64,000 nucleotides of DNA from Acholoe squamosa (GCA_949317995.1 OX439051.1:45759250-45823249); one strand, 5' to 3'. Counted from the first letter of the stretch, positions 48,101-55,956 are shown. The notes: generated from the letters alone by a model not told the origin. A program made the numbers and translations.

Positions 48101-51100
48101 TCACATCATTACCTTTTAAAGGCCAGTCGTGCATCATGGAGCCCATTTGCCAGCATGATGCATGAATGCAGCCCTTGTGAGTTACTCACCAGTAGCCCTG
48201 GTGAGTTACTCTCCAGGGCTGCATTCATGCATCATGCTGGCAAATGGGCTCCATGATGCACGACTGTCTTTAAAAGGTAATGATGCCATGCTGTTTCAAG
48301 GGTTCAAATTCATTTGTCAGCATGATGCAAATTGATGAAGTGCTGCCTGCACTACCATGGTGGTGCATCATGCTAACCCTTCCATGCTAACCCTTCAGAG
48401 ATAAGCTCACAGTCAGGCTAGATGCATTCAGGAATGCAGCACATTCACGAATTAAACCCGAAATAAATATTTGCAATTATATTTACACAATTGCCACTAA
48501 TTTGTAAGATTATTTGATAATTATTGGACACATATATCATATCGGCAGCAATAGTTATAGCTTTTAAGATATCAATGGCCTTTTTATATGTGCAGGTGCA
48601 ATGATTTATATGGTTATAGATAGATCAAAGTATCTGGGCGTTTGTTGTGAGGCTTTTTGGTGCAGCCGTCGCCGAGGTATACACTTATAAAAATTAATGC
48701 ATGACCCATCTGGGCCCGCTTTCAGAGGGTGGGTTTACCTTAATTCTGACACTTGGCTATTTATGTCTGTTTAGGCCTCTTTGAATCACATAGAACACGA
48801 GGATCTTGTATCTCTAAATGTAAATCCTACATGTAGGGGTGCACCTTATACTGAACTCAGTGTAGTGTGTGTCTTACATGTCCTCCTCCCTCAATCACAA
48901 ATTCAAAATCATACCATTAACTCATTTGTACAAATGAACGGAGTACATTTAACTGGGTAACAGAAAATATTTTTAAAAAAAAAAGAAAAAAAGAAACACG
49001 AGTAATTAGAGAGATCTATCAGGTCACCAGTGTGGTTATTGGACAGTTTTGAAATGCTAGAAAACCCAAAGTGATGATCAATACTTGTGTACCTTATACT
49101 ATATAGAGTAAAACATACATCTATGCGTTGTGACGCTAGCCTAATTCACTCTCTATCAAATACATACAGACTCTTATAGTAGAACTAGTATACTGCACCA
49201 CAAGGAATTGTGAATAGTTAAGGAGATAGATGTATAAGCTTAAAGATGCAGTTTGAACAAGTTAGCCCTTTGAATACAGCATGTTGCCATGAGCCTTCAT
49301 GTTCTTCCATCAACCTGAATTCATGCAGTCCTGGGAGACATTTCCTAACGTGCTACGATTTGATCAGGTTGTAATTTAGTTGTTCATGATGATTCTCGTA
49401 CAACTTGAAAAGTTCAAATTATAGCCGTCTTGACCCCGGAATTGATACTTTTTCAATGGGTCCGTACAAAGGCGATGCATTGCAGTGCCTGTCAGGATAT
49501 AATTTGATATCAAAGTCTTTGATTGTGATATTGAAGTTTCTTTCTCGGATATCAGGCTCTTACTCTGTTATCGAACCAGGGATATCAAAGTATGAAACAT
49601 TTTTTTCTTTATAAATTCAAAGTTTAATTGTAATGCAGTCAACATATATGGTTTAATTGCCATAGGCGCAACATTGCATCAGTGACTTGAGGCTTGAGAC
49701 ACCATGCTACTTTCAAAGGGTCCTATTTAAGAGCTGCTAATGCATTGAAACATCATGCCTATTGGTCGTCACAATGCACCAATGAAGACTGACCCGCACT
49801 TCATTGGTGCTTAACGCCAATCCTCCGGGAGTGTGCATCTAACCCCCATAAGGCCAGCATGATGAATTAATTGCACTATCAGAATTCAAGGGCTATAGGG
49901 AGAAGGGGTAGAAGTAAAGTCAAACACACGTGCCTGGTTTCGTACCTTGGACTTGCGAATCTTCATGATGACGAGCCCTAGCACCAACGTGATGGTCATG
50001 GTGAAGGTTTGGATGCCGAGTGGTACGCCGCGTATCAGCACATCATACTGTACGAAGCACGGCTCAGCGCTCGAACACTCCAAACAGCCTTCGGAACATG
50101 GTAAACATGTATACCTGTCACCATAGTCCGAAGACAAGTTCTGCAGCTGGTTGAGGTAGCTGCGTTCGACATCAGTGCCATTGTAGTAACCCGCATGGTT
50201 CTTGGTGCGCTCGTATGCCGGGAAGAAATAGCCTCGTGAACATACGCACTTGTAGCTTCCCCGTCGGAAACCCTGATCACTCACATTTTTGCACTGCAAT
50301 AGAAAGGTTTGTGTATCTAAGGTTTTGATGATGATCGATAATATGGAGTGAAATCGTAACGGCATTATCATACTTTGATATCAAACTGTTGTAGAATGCA
50401 TGCATCAAAATTAATAGGGAATGTTGACCTTTCCTCCATGAGAAAATATCTCTCAGACAATACCAAATACTAGAAACAGCGAGGACAGCAACATGTCCTC
50501 TACTCGGGTATGTTTCAAAAGGATTAACAATTTGACACTTGAGATTTTTGTACGTTCATAATCGTAAGACCATATGGTGAACGTAGTTTTCAATTACACA
50601 ACACAAAATCATACAAATTCCTGGTCAAGGCTCCAAGCTATCTACAAGTAAAGAACAAGTAGTGTTGTTGTACATTGTGAAGGACTATTTGCACTATCAC
50701 CTTGGACGATTTGCTTTGTACTAAATCATTGTTGAGACCTATTTTCTGCTAGAATCTGAAAGTGGTGGTCGTAGAGCCATTTGGTGATCGTTAGTCGTTC
50801 TGAAACATACCCTGGGGGGTATGTTTCAGAACGATTAACGATCACCAAATGGCCCTATACACTCTCCACATTCAGATTCTAAAATATAGTAGGAGGTAAG
50901 CCCTCTAGACGATCACCAACTAACTTGTACAAATCAAATTGTACAAGGTGATCATACAAATATGCCTACAAAATACCGGCATATGAAACCACTACTTATT
51001 CTATAGTTGTAGATAGTCTGTGGCCTTGTAGAGAAATGAGTAGCATTTTGTGTTGTGTAATCGATTCCTACGACCATGAATGTACAAATCTTGCGATTGT

Positions 51101-51368
51101 GATTATACAAAGTGTCAAAAAGTACCAAATCGTTAATTGTTTTAAAGCAGTCATGTGGATTTGTTTTTCTTTACACAGAGGGGAGGGGGCACTTTGGGAT
51201 TGACTATTAAATCCTCTTCTGAGAAAAAGATAAAAAGTGAAATGGCCAAGACTTGTCCTTACCTCGGTGGTAGGCCTACATCTGTGAGTATTGGCAAAGA
51301 AGGACTTGTCCGTGGCACACTGGTTGATGTCCACCCTGGCCAGGTCAATGTCCACTGCCACTGCACCT
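30771..51368 (-). CDS. GPR158-like: GPR158/GPR179-like class C orphan receptor, 3' nine exons
   Basis: A host gene on the minus strand. Nine exons with GT-AG borders and matching phases read: end of the extracellular ligand-binding region, Cys-rich EGF-like stalk, seven membrane helices, and cytoplasmic tail. The residues track the vertebrate GPR158/GPR179 family closely: the stalk with CLPC and EPCFVQYD, RKSK before helix 2, LETVLLGAL, YFEPSTLTCLL, HICKSFWWDY, GVYLCYCVR, YNETVISALLHIIR and the DPEDIR/AELKRLYTQL tail motif. In vertebrates GPR158 is a membrane receptor reported to sense glycine and to bind RGS7-Gbeta5; whether that holds here is inference. The exons in the window total 1413 bp including the stop. 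The 5' exons (signal peptide, most of the ectodomain) lie beyond 51368. Copy C and the L1-type LINE sit upstream on that side, so they are probably in an intron of this gene. Confidence 0.92.
31080..32668 (-). other. Receptor intron with 25-bp satellite
   Basis: 1.6 kb of non-coding DNA between the tail exons. The only structured part is the tandem array at 32058-32307. I see no other gene. Confidence 0.6.
32058..32307. repeat. 25-bp tandem array, 10 copies
   Basis: Ten head-to-tail 25-bp units (GTAAAGTAGTGAGGAAGTTT plus five bases). The first nine are essentially identical and only the last has a change (GTTAAG for GTTTAG). The perfect homogeneity means recent expansion. It is intronic. Confidence 0.97.
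32669..32848 (-). CDS. GPR158-like: Receptor exon: proximal cytoplasmic tail
   Basis: 180 bp, 60 codons, phase 0 at both ends. Acceptor CACCCAG/TTATGG, donor CGG/GTAGGT. It is less conserved and acidic, and ends MDPEDIR, the family motif that opens the coiled-coil segment continued in the next exon. Confidence 0.88.
33113..33170. repeat. (GA)n microsatellite
   Basis: About 27 uninterrupted AG dinucleotides, followed by CAGACAGA-rich sequence. It lies in the intron just after the TM7 exon. Confidence 0.97.
33247..33352 (-). CDS. GPR158-like: Receptor exon: TM helix 7
   Basis: 106 bp. Acceptor TTTCAG/ACATTT, donor AAG/GTGAGC. Encodes HFIWMTVHPDYIFLMYFLRC and LTVTMTLILVLGPK. The helix-ending PK motif is a class C hallmark. 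A (GA)n microsatellite starts about 75 bp into the next intron. Confidence 0.92.
33711..34387. mobile_element. Fold-back element with TA target duplication and subterminal arrays
   Basis: 677 bp in a receptor intron. The ends CGGAGCCCCTAATAGGACAT and ATGTCCTATTAGGGGCTCCG are perfect inverted repeats, and TA flanks both sides (33709-33710 and 34388-34389). Inside each end lies a tandem array of about 20-bp units around TTCTTGCGGGTAC; the two arrays face each other (33780-33990 and 34110-34340), so most of the element can fold into one hairpin. No protein is encoded. Mariner-type mobilisation is inferred from the TA. Confidence 0.85.
34462..34600 (-). CDS. GPR158-like: Receptor exon: TM helices 5 and 6
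   Basis: 139 bp. Acceptor TTTTCAG/GGGAG, donor AAG/GTAATA. Encodes EFLFLCFGVYLCYCVRAAPS and YISWAIYNETVISALLHII. The short third cytoplasmic loop (RAAPSDYSETR) is typical of class C receptors. Phase 1 in, phase 2 out. Confidence 0.93.
35127..35374 (-). CDS. GPR158-like: Receptor exon: intracellular loop 2, TM4, extracellular loop 2
   Basis: 248 bp. Acceptor TCTGCAG, donor GTTG/GTAGGT. Encodes VLAEFQSRKAHRVHVRDRD, helix 4 (LLKYLLGIVLVVIGYMSAW), a loop with YHICKSFWWDYVIEV that carries the second Cys of the conserved disulphide, and the start of helix 5. Phase 2 in, phase 1 out. Confidence 0.93.
35775..35884 (-). CDS. GPR158-like: Receptor exon: end of TM2, loop, TM helix 3
   Basis: 110 bp. 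Acceptor TTCCAG/GTGATT, donor CAG/GTAGGT. Encodes YFEPSTLTCLLMPWFREVG and then FAVIYGALILKVY. The Cys is the conserved extracellular partner at the top of helix 3. Phase 0 in, phase 2 out (AG joins A of the next exon to give Arg). Confidence 0.93.
36084..36774. mobile_element. Non-autonomous element with long inverted repeats
   Basis: 691 bp. The left arm GGAGCTTAATTCAAAACATC matches the inverted right end GATGTTTTGAATTAAGCTCC exactly, and the similarity continues to about 47 bp (GGGATCACNACCCCAG, ATCTTAG). Internal palindromes include CTAAGATCACTGCGATCTTAG (36240-36260). No coding capacity. No clear target duplication. Confidence 0.78.
36775..37966. other. Receptor intron, remainder
   Basis: Part of the intron between the TM2 and TM3 exons. 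No ORF or repeat with clear structure. Confidence 0.5.
37967..38035 (-). CDS. GPR158-like: Receptor exon: TM helix 2
   Basis: 69 bp, 23 codons, phase 0 at both ends. Acceptor CCCAG/GTGATG, donor ACA/GTAAGT. Encodes MKASMWVMLETVLLGALMS plus flanks. Such a small exon is easily missed by gene finders; it is fixed by family similarity and clean splice sites. The intron upstream of it is 11.9 kb. Confidence 0.9.
38236..39724. repeat. 44-bp satellite array, about 30 copies
   Basis: Tandem 44-bp units: ATGATACATTGATGTATTAG, then CGGTCCTTAAAGCCTGACTA, then ATGT. Variants alternate CGG/CCG and GTCC/GCCC. Each unit contains two small palindromes (AATGTATGATACATT and ATACATTGATGTAT). The array is interrupted once at 39050-39165 by a non-repeat segment holding a perfect hairpin. 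Confidence 0.96.
39054..39100. repeat. Perfect 21-bp inverted repeat inside the satellite
   Basis: Left arm 39054-39074 (CTCAAGTTGAATACGAGAGC plus C), 5-base loop CCATA, right arm 39080-39100, with no mismatch. It sits in a non-satellite segment of about 115 bp. The satellite resumes directly afterwards. Confidence 0.95.
43328..43737. mobile_element. Inverted-repeat element, about 410 bp
   Basis: The left end CAGGAGGGTGTTTCTAAAAG and right end CTTCAAAACACTCTCCTG (inverted) pair with a few mismatches; pairing extends into AGATTGGAAATGAGTTC and GAATTCAATTCCCAATCT. No ORF. Its GGAGGGTGTT terminus is shared with the element at 46859, so they may be one family. Confidence 0.6.
43910..44640 (+). 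mobile_element. 3' fragment of a CR1/Jockey-type LINE
   Basis: A plus-strand frame reads NKPWYRGVALWNTLPEEIQR, then KVKFKECVMK, which is the conserved C-terminal end of this LINE class (compare YRGMLLWDRL in the minus-strand LINE). A 72-bp direct duplication follows (about 44100-44171 and 44172-44243), then a TTCATA-rich stretch and an AATCAATAAAACTTGG end. The fragment is 5'-truncated and dead. Confidence 0.6.
45669..46004. repeat. 42-bp tandem array, 8 copies
   Basis: Eight 42-bp units (GGTCCTCCCTATTGTTACCA, ATCACCCTGGGTAGCTATTT, CT). Nearly identical; only the first base and the last unit differ. It yields an artificial open frame because 42 is a multiple of 3. Confidence 0.97.
46859..47217. 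mobile_element. Inverted-repeat element, about 360 bp
   Basis: The left end GGAGGGTGTTGCTCCTATGG and right end CCATAGGAGCAACACCCTCC are perfect 20-bp inverted repeats. The inside is non-coding. The target duplication is unclear. Confidence 0.82.
47238..47416. mobile_element. Inverted-repeat element next to the previous one
   Basis: TTTGCATTCTAGGGGCCTTC (about 47253-47275) pairs with GAAGGCCCCTAGAACGCAAA (about 47352-47373) with one mismatch. Outer pairing GATTTAGGG with CCCTAAATTG suggests larger, gapped arms. Borders approximate. Confidence 0.55.
48104..48285. repeat. Near-perfect 70-bp inverted repeat (GCATCATG family)
   Basis: Left arm 48104-48174 and right arm 48216-48285 pair almost completely, with a mismatch and indel near CAGTCG. 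The 41-bp loop itself holds GTGAGTTACTCAC and its partner. Arm sequence includes GTGCATCATGGAGCCCATTT. Shorter related GCATCATG/CATGATGC stretches occur at 38085-38250, 42830-42990, 45150-45290 and 49670-49860, which marks a dispersed family. Confidence 0.9.
49946..50293 (-). CDS. GPR158-like: Receptor exon: Cys-rich stalk and TM helix 1
   Basis: 348 bp, phase 0 at both ends. Acceptor ATTGCAG/TGC, donor AAG/GTACGA. Encodes an EGF-like piece (GSYKCVCSRGYFFPAYE), two N-glycosylation sequons (NGT, NLS), a Cys cluster RYTCLPCSEGCLECSS, then CFVQYD and a hydrophobic helix around TFTMTITLVLGLVIM, ending KIRKSK on the cytoplasmic side. Confidence 0.93.
50507..50811 (+). mobile_element. MITE, left copy of a head-to-head pair
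   Basis: The element starts GGTATGTTTCAAAAGGATTA and ends TCGTTCTGAAACATACC, so it carries terminal inverted repeats of about 20-25 bp. It contains AATTACACAACACAAAATCA, matched in inverse orientation by the right copy. It lies in the receptor intron. Confidence 0.7.
50818..51147 (-). mobile_element. MITE, right copy, inverted
   Basis: Starts GGTATGTTTCAGAACGATTA. The whole copy is an inverted, diverged version of 50507-50811, separated from it by six bases. The right end is near CGTTAATTGTTTTAAA. Together the two make a hairpin with arms of over 300 bp; the central 38 bp pair with two mismatches. Confidence 0.7.
51263..51368 (-). CDS. GPR158-like: Receptor exon: end of ectodomain
   Basis: 106 bp. 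Acceptor CTTACAG before AGGTGC; donor GAG/GTAAGG. Reads GAVAVDIDLARVDINQCA and then a Cys-containing THRCRPTTE. VDINQC and NTHRC match the family just before the EGF-like stalk. One leading base completes a codon from the upstream exon; the exon ends in phase 0. The acceptor is the last unit of the 55-bp array described separately. Confidence 0.88.
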
Positions 51369-51693
51369 CTGTAAGGGAATCAGTATATTGTGTCAGTGCC
51401 GTAAGCATGATGTATGGAAATCTCTGTAAGAGAATCAGTGCAATATGTGAGTATCATGAAACCTCTGTATAAGAATCAGTACATAATGCAAATACTGTGA
51501 GTATACTGTGTGAGAATCCCTGTATCAAGAAAAGTGTATTATGTCAGTGATGGGAGAAAAGAATGTGTGGAAACCACTGTAAGAGAGCCAGCATGTATAC
51601 TAGGTGAGTATTGTGAGTATGATGTATGAAAATCTCTGTATGAGAATAAGTACACTATGTGAGCAAATTGAAAATGGTGTATGAAAATCTCCA

Positions 51694-52026
51694 GTGGCGG
51701 ATTTAGACGGGGGGGGGGGAGCAGGGGCGCGTGCACCCCCTCCATTTTGTCAGTACTTAAGGTGGCTAGCGTGGATTGTTAGTTCAGCATTTGGACACCA
51801 GGGCTCTCTGTGATACATTGACATGAGACCCCCACATTATATTTGCATATATGAAAACTCCATATCATTTTGAAACTATGATGAGAATATAGCGAAAATC
51901 TAATTACTTTTGGTCTATCCCCGCCAGCCACCTTAAGAGTATCCCAAAATTAGCTCAAAAATAGGGGGTGCACCCCCTCCTTTTGGGCCGCGCCCCCTCC
52001 TTTTTCATATCCTAGATCCGCCACTA
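51694..52026. mobile_element. hAT-like MITE with 8-bp target duplication
   Basis: The ends AGTGGCGGATTTAG and CTAGATCCGCCACT are inverted repeats. The flanks AAATCTCC and AAATCTCT look like an 8-bp target duplication, which fits hAT. Subterminal parts contain GGGGCGCGTGCACCCCCTCC-type inverted sequence. It contains a nested element at 51761-51932. Confidence 0.78.
51761..51932. mobile_element. Nested MITE with TTAA target duplication (piggyBac-like)
   Basis: 172 bp. The ends GGTGGCTAGCG and CGCCAGCCACC are inverted repeats. TTAA flanks both sides (51757-51760 and 51933-51936). The sister hAT-like MITE at 52172 has the uninterrupted site GTACTTAAGAGT, which proves the insertion. TTAA duplication is the piggyBac signature. 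Confidence 0.88.
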
Positions 52027-52171
52027 AATCTCTGTAAGAGAACAAGTAAATTAAGTCAGTATTGTGATTATAACGTATGAAAATCTCTGTAAGAGAATCA
52101 GTATAGTATGTGAGTATTGTGAGAATATTGTATGAAACCCTCTTGTATAAGAATCAGTACACTAGGTGAGT

Positions 52172-52336
52172 CGTGATTTAGATGGGGGACACGGGGGCGC
52201 ATGCCCCCTCCTTTTTTGCTAGTACTTAAGAGTTTATTTGCTTATTTTGGACCTAAAAATAACTCAAAAACAGGGGGTGCCCCCCTCCTTTTGGGCCACG
52301 CCCCCGCCTTTTCCAAATCCTGGATCCGCCACTGAT
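52172..52336. mobile_element. Second hAT-like MITE copy (empty site for the nested element)
   Basis: About 165 bp. It shares GGGGGCGCATGCCCCCTCCT, AGTACTTAAGAG, AACTCAAAAACAGGGGGTGC and GGATCCGCCACTG with the copy at 51694. The left terminal repeat is decayed. Confidence 0.75.
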
Positions 52337-52450
52337 TGTGAGAATAATGTATGATGATTTCTGTGTAGAAATCAGTACAGTATGTCAGTGTTGGAGGTAT
52401 GATGTATGGAAACCTCTGTATGAGAATCAGTATAGTGTTGGGAGTCATTC

Positions 52451-53089
52451 TTACAGATGGCGTTCTTCCTAGTTCTATTAGAGCTTGGAGCATGTTATCT
52501 TCGTTTATCCATTCCCCTTATTTACTTTATTCCTGATTTCATTAACAAAAAAGACCTCTCCCAACACCTGGATTTTGAACCCACGGTATGGCCATAATAA
52601 TGTTTACCAATACCCGGACTCGAACCTATAACGCCGAACAAAACTTCATCTTATTCCATAAACAGTAAAACAATGATTTTTTTTAGATTAGATTTGAGTG
52701 GGCAAACAAAAGATGAATAGGTAACGAGGCAAGTGTCCTCAGGGCTAGTAGGGCCAAATAGAAAAAAAAGGTTTGTTTCCAGTAACCCGACCGACCCTAG
52801 CAAATCGGGGGAAAACCCATTTTTGCGATTTTAAAGAATTTTGTCACATTTTTTCATATTCTAAAGAATTTTTTCATTACTTTTTGAGAATTTTTCCTGT
52901 ACCCTTTTCGTGTTCTTCCCCTCTCTCACAGTTGTCATTTTCCCATCATTATTTTACAATGAAATCAAAGAAATTGATACATCCCTTGATGTGTGCCCTA
53001 ACATTTCTAATATAAATGTAAAAAGAAAAAATAAATTAAAAAAAAAGAAAAATCTGACCTACCGACCCTACCTTATTAAGTTATGTTAC
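52451..53089. other. Non-coding DNA before copy C
   Basis: AT-rich with poly-A and poly-T tracts. No exon or repeat border is recognisable. Confidence 0.5.
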
Positions 53090-53575
53090 TGGTGTAGAGG
53101 TATGTGTATAATATACGTTATTGGCACGGTGGGTGAGTCAGTCAGCCGGGCTCCACCCTCCACTTGTCGGATAGGTGGCAGCACCTATCCTGTCGGATAG
53201 GTGGCAGCACCTATCCGGGAGGTGAAAGGGTAGCACGATGTGGCACCACTGTCTCTACCTGTAAGGGGGACAGAGCTCAGCTGCCACGTCAGAGTTGGCT
53301 TGGCCGGCTCTAGGCTAACATCTCTAGGAGCTGCTGAAAGTACCCGATATATGCTGGAAGCTTTTCCCGCTACCAAGCCAACTCAGCCGCCACGTCAGAG
53401 TTGGCTTGGCCGGCTCTAGGCTAACATCTCTAGGAGCTGCTGAAAGTACCCGATATATGCCGGAAGCTTTTCCCGCTACCTCCGTAATTTGTGTGACACA
53501 ATAAACCTGTTCGCATACACCCGAATCACCTTTTTCTTGACGCGTTTGTCATACGCAAAAAGCAGAACCACCACA
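53090..53575 (+). repeat. 5' LTR of copy C
   Basis: TGGTGTAGAGG to CCACCACA. It contains the hairpin GGATAGGTGGCAGCACCTAT in two tandem copies (about 53168-53217) and a 106-bp tandem duplication starting GCCACGTCAGAG at 53283 and 53389. AATAAA is at 53500-53505. The duplications explain its greater length (486 bp) against the 370-bp LTR at 9769. Confidence 0.8.
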
Positions 53576-53576
53576 C

Positions 53577-53592
53577 TGGTGCCGTGACCAGT
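53577..53592 (+). promoter_or_regulatory. Primer-binding site of copy C
   Basis: TGGTGCCGTGACCAGT directly after the LTR CA end. TGG is complementary to a tRNA CCA tail. I cannot identify the tRNA without a search. Confidence 0.65.
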
Positions 53593-53670
53593 GGGTTTGG
53601 TACGATGCATAGCCCGAACACATAGTGTTCGAACAGGCCAGTACAAGATTGGCGGATAACGCAAATCTGA

Positions 53671-55956
53671 ATGAGTCTCAGGAGAAAAATGACGCAAAAT
53701 GACGCATCCTCCACAGACCAGCAATGGAGAGACTCAAAACCTCACTATATGGATAGTGAGGAAAACGTCCCAGATTCAATCCTAGTAAAACATAGGAATG
53801 AGCGACCTGACCAACATTATTCTGTTAATCTGGAATTAGCAGATTCTTTGTTTGAGACAGGGGGTAGCCATGATCCGAATCATCCGGCTCCTATGCCAAG
53901 GAAGGTAACCTTTGGTGAACTTCCTTACGATATCCCAGGACAATTGCCACCACTAGATTGTAGTGCAATAACAACTGGGAATGTTACTTTCACAGTTCCG
54001 AATCATGATAAATATGATCGGGAAATGGATGAAATGAACCAGCAATATCTGGCTATGAATGAAACGCTGAATCTAATTGCTAGAGCAAAAGATGAAGCCG
54101 AAGATGAAAAAGAGGATATTTTACAAAATATCCGAGAGATGAGGGAAGAGTTCGAATATGAAAGAAAAACTCTGAGAGAACGCCTGCATGAGGAAGAAAC
54201 TCAATTCCAAAATGCAAAGTAATCTCTGCAGACTGAATACGAGCGTCTGAAACAATGTTGTGTTCAACAGGCCGAGGACAATGAGACTGTCAGAATAGGT
54301 ATTCTCCGATATAATGAGCGATTGATGAGTGATAGGGATGACTACCTACTCGAACTGCAGGATTTACAAAATACTGCAGCTGCCTTGGGGGATTATGTTG
54401 AACAGACCCAACAAGCTATTGGCCCATTGGACAATATGGTAATAGTACAATTAGCGAATCGTCTGCAGATTAGTGCCGATATAAAAAATGATACTGCTGA
54501 TAACACGCAGAAAGCGGCACTTGCAGCTGGCCCTCCTCGGTACAATCCTTTTGTGACCGACAGTGCTGATAAGCACATACAGGGGGGGTATTTATAAGCT
54601 GGGTACGTACCCTGATGGGAATGGTGCACACACTATAACTGTCAGTGCAACGGCACCTCCCATAAGTATACTGCGAGGGCACCATCAGTACCGGTCCTGA
54701 CCTTCTTAACAAATAAGAAGACAGATGCTGGTGGAGCCGGAGATCACAGGGATCCAAATAATATCGGTTCAGGTGGCCCAGATAAACATCGGGCCAGGGA
54801 TCAGAAACAACCGGATCCACCTAAATCCGTCCCGGGACCTCAACCCCCATGTCCTGGAGCAAGTACTCCACGGCCTCCTGCTCGGAATGCTATGCCGAAT
54901 GCATCATCCAACAATGTCCCATCATACCCCGCATATGCAAGTAATCCACAACCCGGATCACAATATGTCTATAGCCCACCCCCATCTTCATGTGCCGATG
55001 GTAGTCAGCCACCAAGGTCTGACTCCCGGGGTTTGAATAGAAACCAAGGAAATAGCTATGGCTATGGCAGTAGATATACTGGATATAACTATACCCAAAA
55101 TTTGAATTATTTTGGGTCAGGAGGTTCCTACAGCTACAGCCATGGAGATGGTGCAGGATCCGGAGGTGGTGGCTATCCATCAGGAGGATCCGGTGGTGGT
55201 GGCTACCCATTGGGAGGATCCGGAGGTGGTGGCTATCCATCAGGAGGATCCGGCAGTGGTAGATACCCATCGGGAGGATCCGGAGGTGGTGGCTATCCAT
55301 CAGGAGGATCTGGCGGTGGTGGATATTCACCAGGAGGATCCGGAGGTAGGGGTAATCCACCAGATGGAGCAGGTCAAGGAAATAGAGGAAGGCCTAAGAA
55401 ATTGAATAGGCGTTCATCCATGTCTCCCGGGATGCAAGAAATCTTTGATAAAAGTAGATGTATCCAAGGACTAGGCATCGATTGCTATCGCAAAGGTGCC
55501 GACGATATAGAGGTAATGGATTGGAGTTTAAGGGAAGCCAATCGCCTTAAAGGTTGCTCCAATCCTGCTCGTCGTATGGCTAGAATACCTCCGCCATTTG
55601 ACCCGAATGAACCTTGGAAAGACAATTACCAGATCTTTGTAGATGAGGTAAATTGTAGCCGATGGACTAAAGATGAAGCATTACCATATTTAGTCTGTTG
55701 GCTGAGTAAAGGGGGTAAGGTAGCCCTCAACCAGTGGCGAAAAGAATATGGAATCGATGGCACCTATGACGAATTGTTAGAGTGTGCCTGTTATTTCTTT
55801 GGTTCCATCATCCGGGAAGATCCTTGGATTACATTCAAGAGACGGACCCAGAAACCCAAAGAATCCCACAAGGTTTTCGGGCTAGAACTGCAGGACTTGC
55901 TCAGTAAAGCTAGACCAAATTGGGAGTACGATGATAAGTTTTGGATACCGGAGTAA
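53671..55956 (+). pseudogene. gag N-terminal and capsid part, copy C
   Basis: ATG at 53671. An acidic N-terminus precedes a long coiled coil (ILQNIREMREEFEYERKTLR) that meets TAA at 54220-54222. The same frame goes on (YERLKQCCVQQAEDNE) to TAA 54595-54597, where a G7 run has shifted the frame. From about 54660 the original frame resumes with a Pro-rich stretch, then decapeptide repeats of the GGSGGGGYPS type (about 55150-55370, seven units of 30 bp). Capsid-like sequence follows (PFDPNEPWKDNYQIFVDEV, TQKPKESHKVFGLELQDLL) and stops at TAA 55954-55956. It supplies the N-terminal half of gag that copies A and B lack here. Confidence 0.82.

Larger units (their letters stand above)
38036..49945 (-). 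other. Large receptor intron (11.9 kb) rich in repeats
   Basis: Runs from the TM1 exon donor (49945) to the TM2 exon acceptor (38036). It contains the 44-bp satellite, a LINE 3' fragment, a 42-bp array and several inverted-repeat elements, listed separately. The intervals 39725-43327 and 44641-45668 show nothing beyond a small 20-bp triplication around 42118-42172 (ACTACTACCCCTTAGAC). Confidence 0.7.
51366..52450 (-). repeat. 55-bp array carrying repeated 3' splice-acceptor modules
   Basis: About 11 units, period about 55 bp. On the minus strand each unit contains a pyrimidine-rich run and CAG, such as ACTGATTCTCTTACAG, followed by AGATTTTCATAC. Unit anchors on the plus strand are at 51369, 51424, 51465, 51520, 51577, 51636, 52032, 52087, 52142, 52361 and 52416. 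The first is the genuine acceptor of the receptor exon ending at 51368. Two miniature elements interrupt the array; removing their lengths restores the period. Confidence 0.75.

Noticed and set aside
54890..55360. 156-codon antisense frame with HHLRILP repeats
   Set aside because: Produced by reading the Gly-rich gag repeats backwards.
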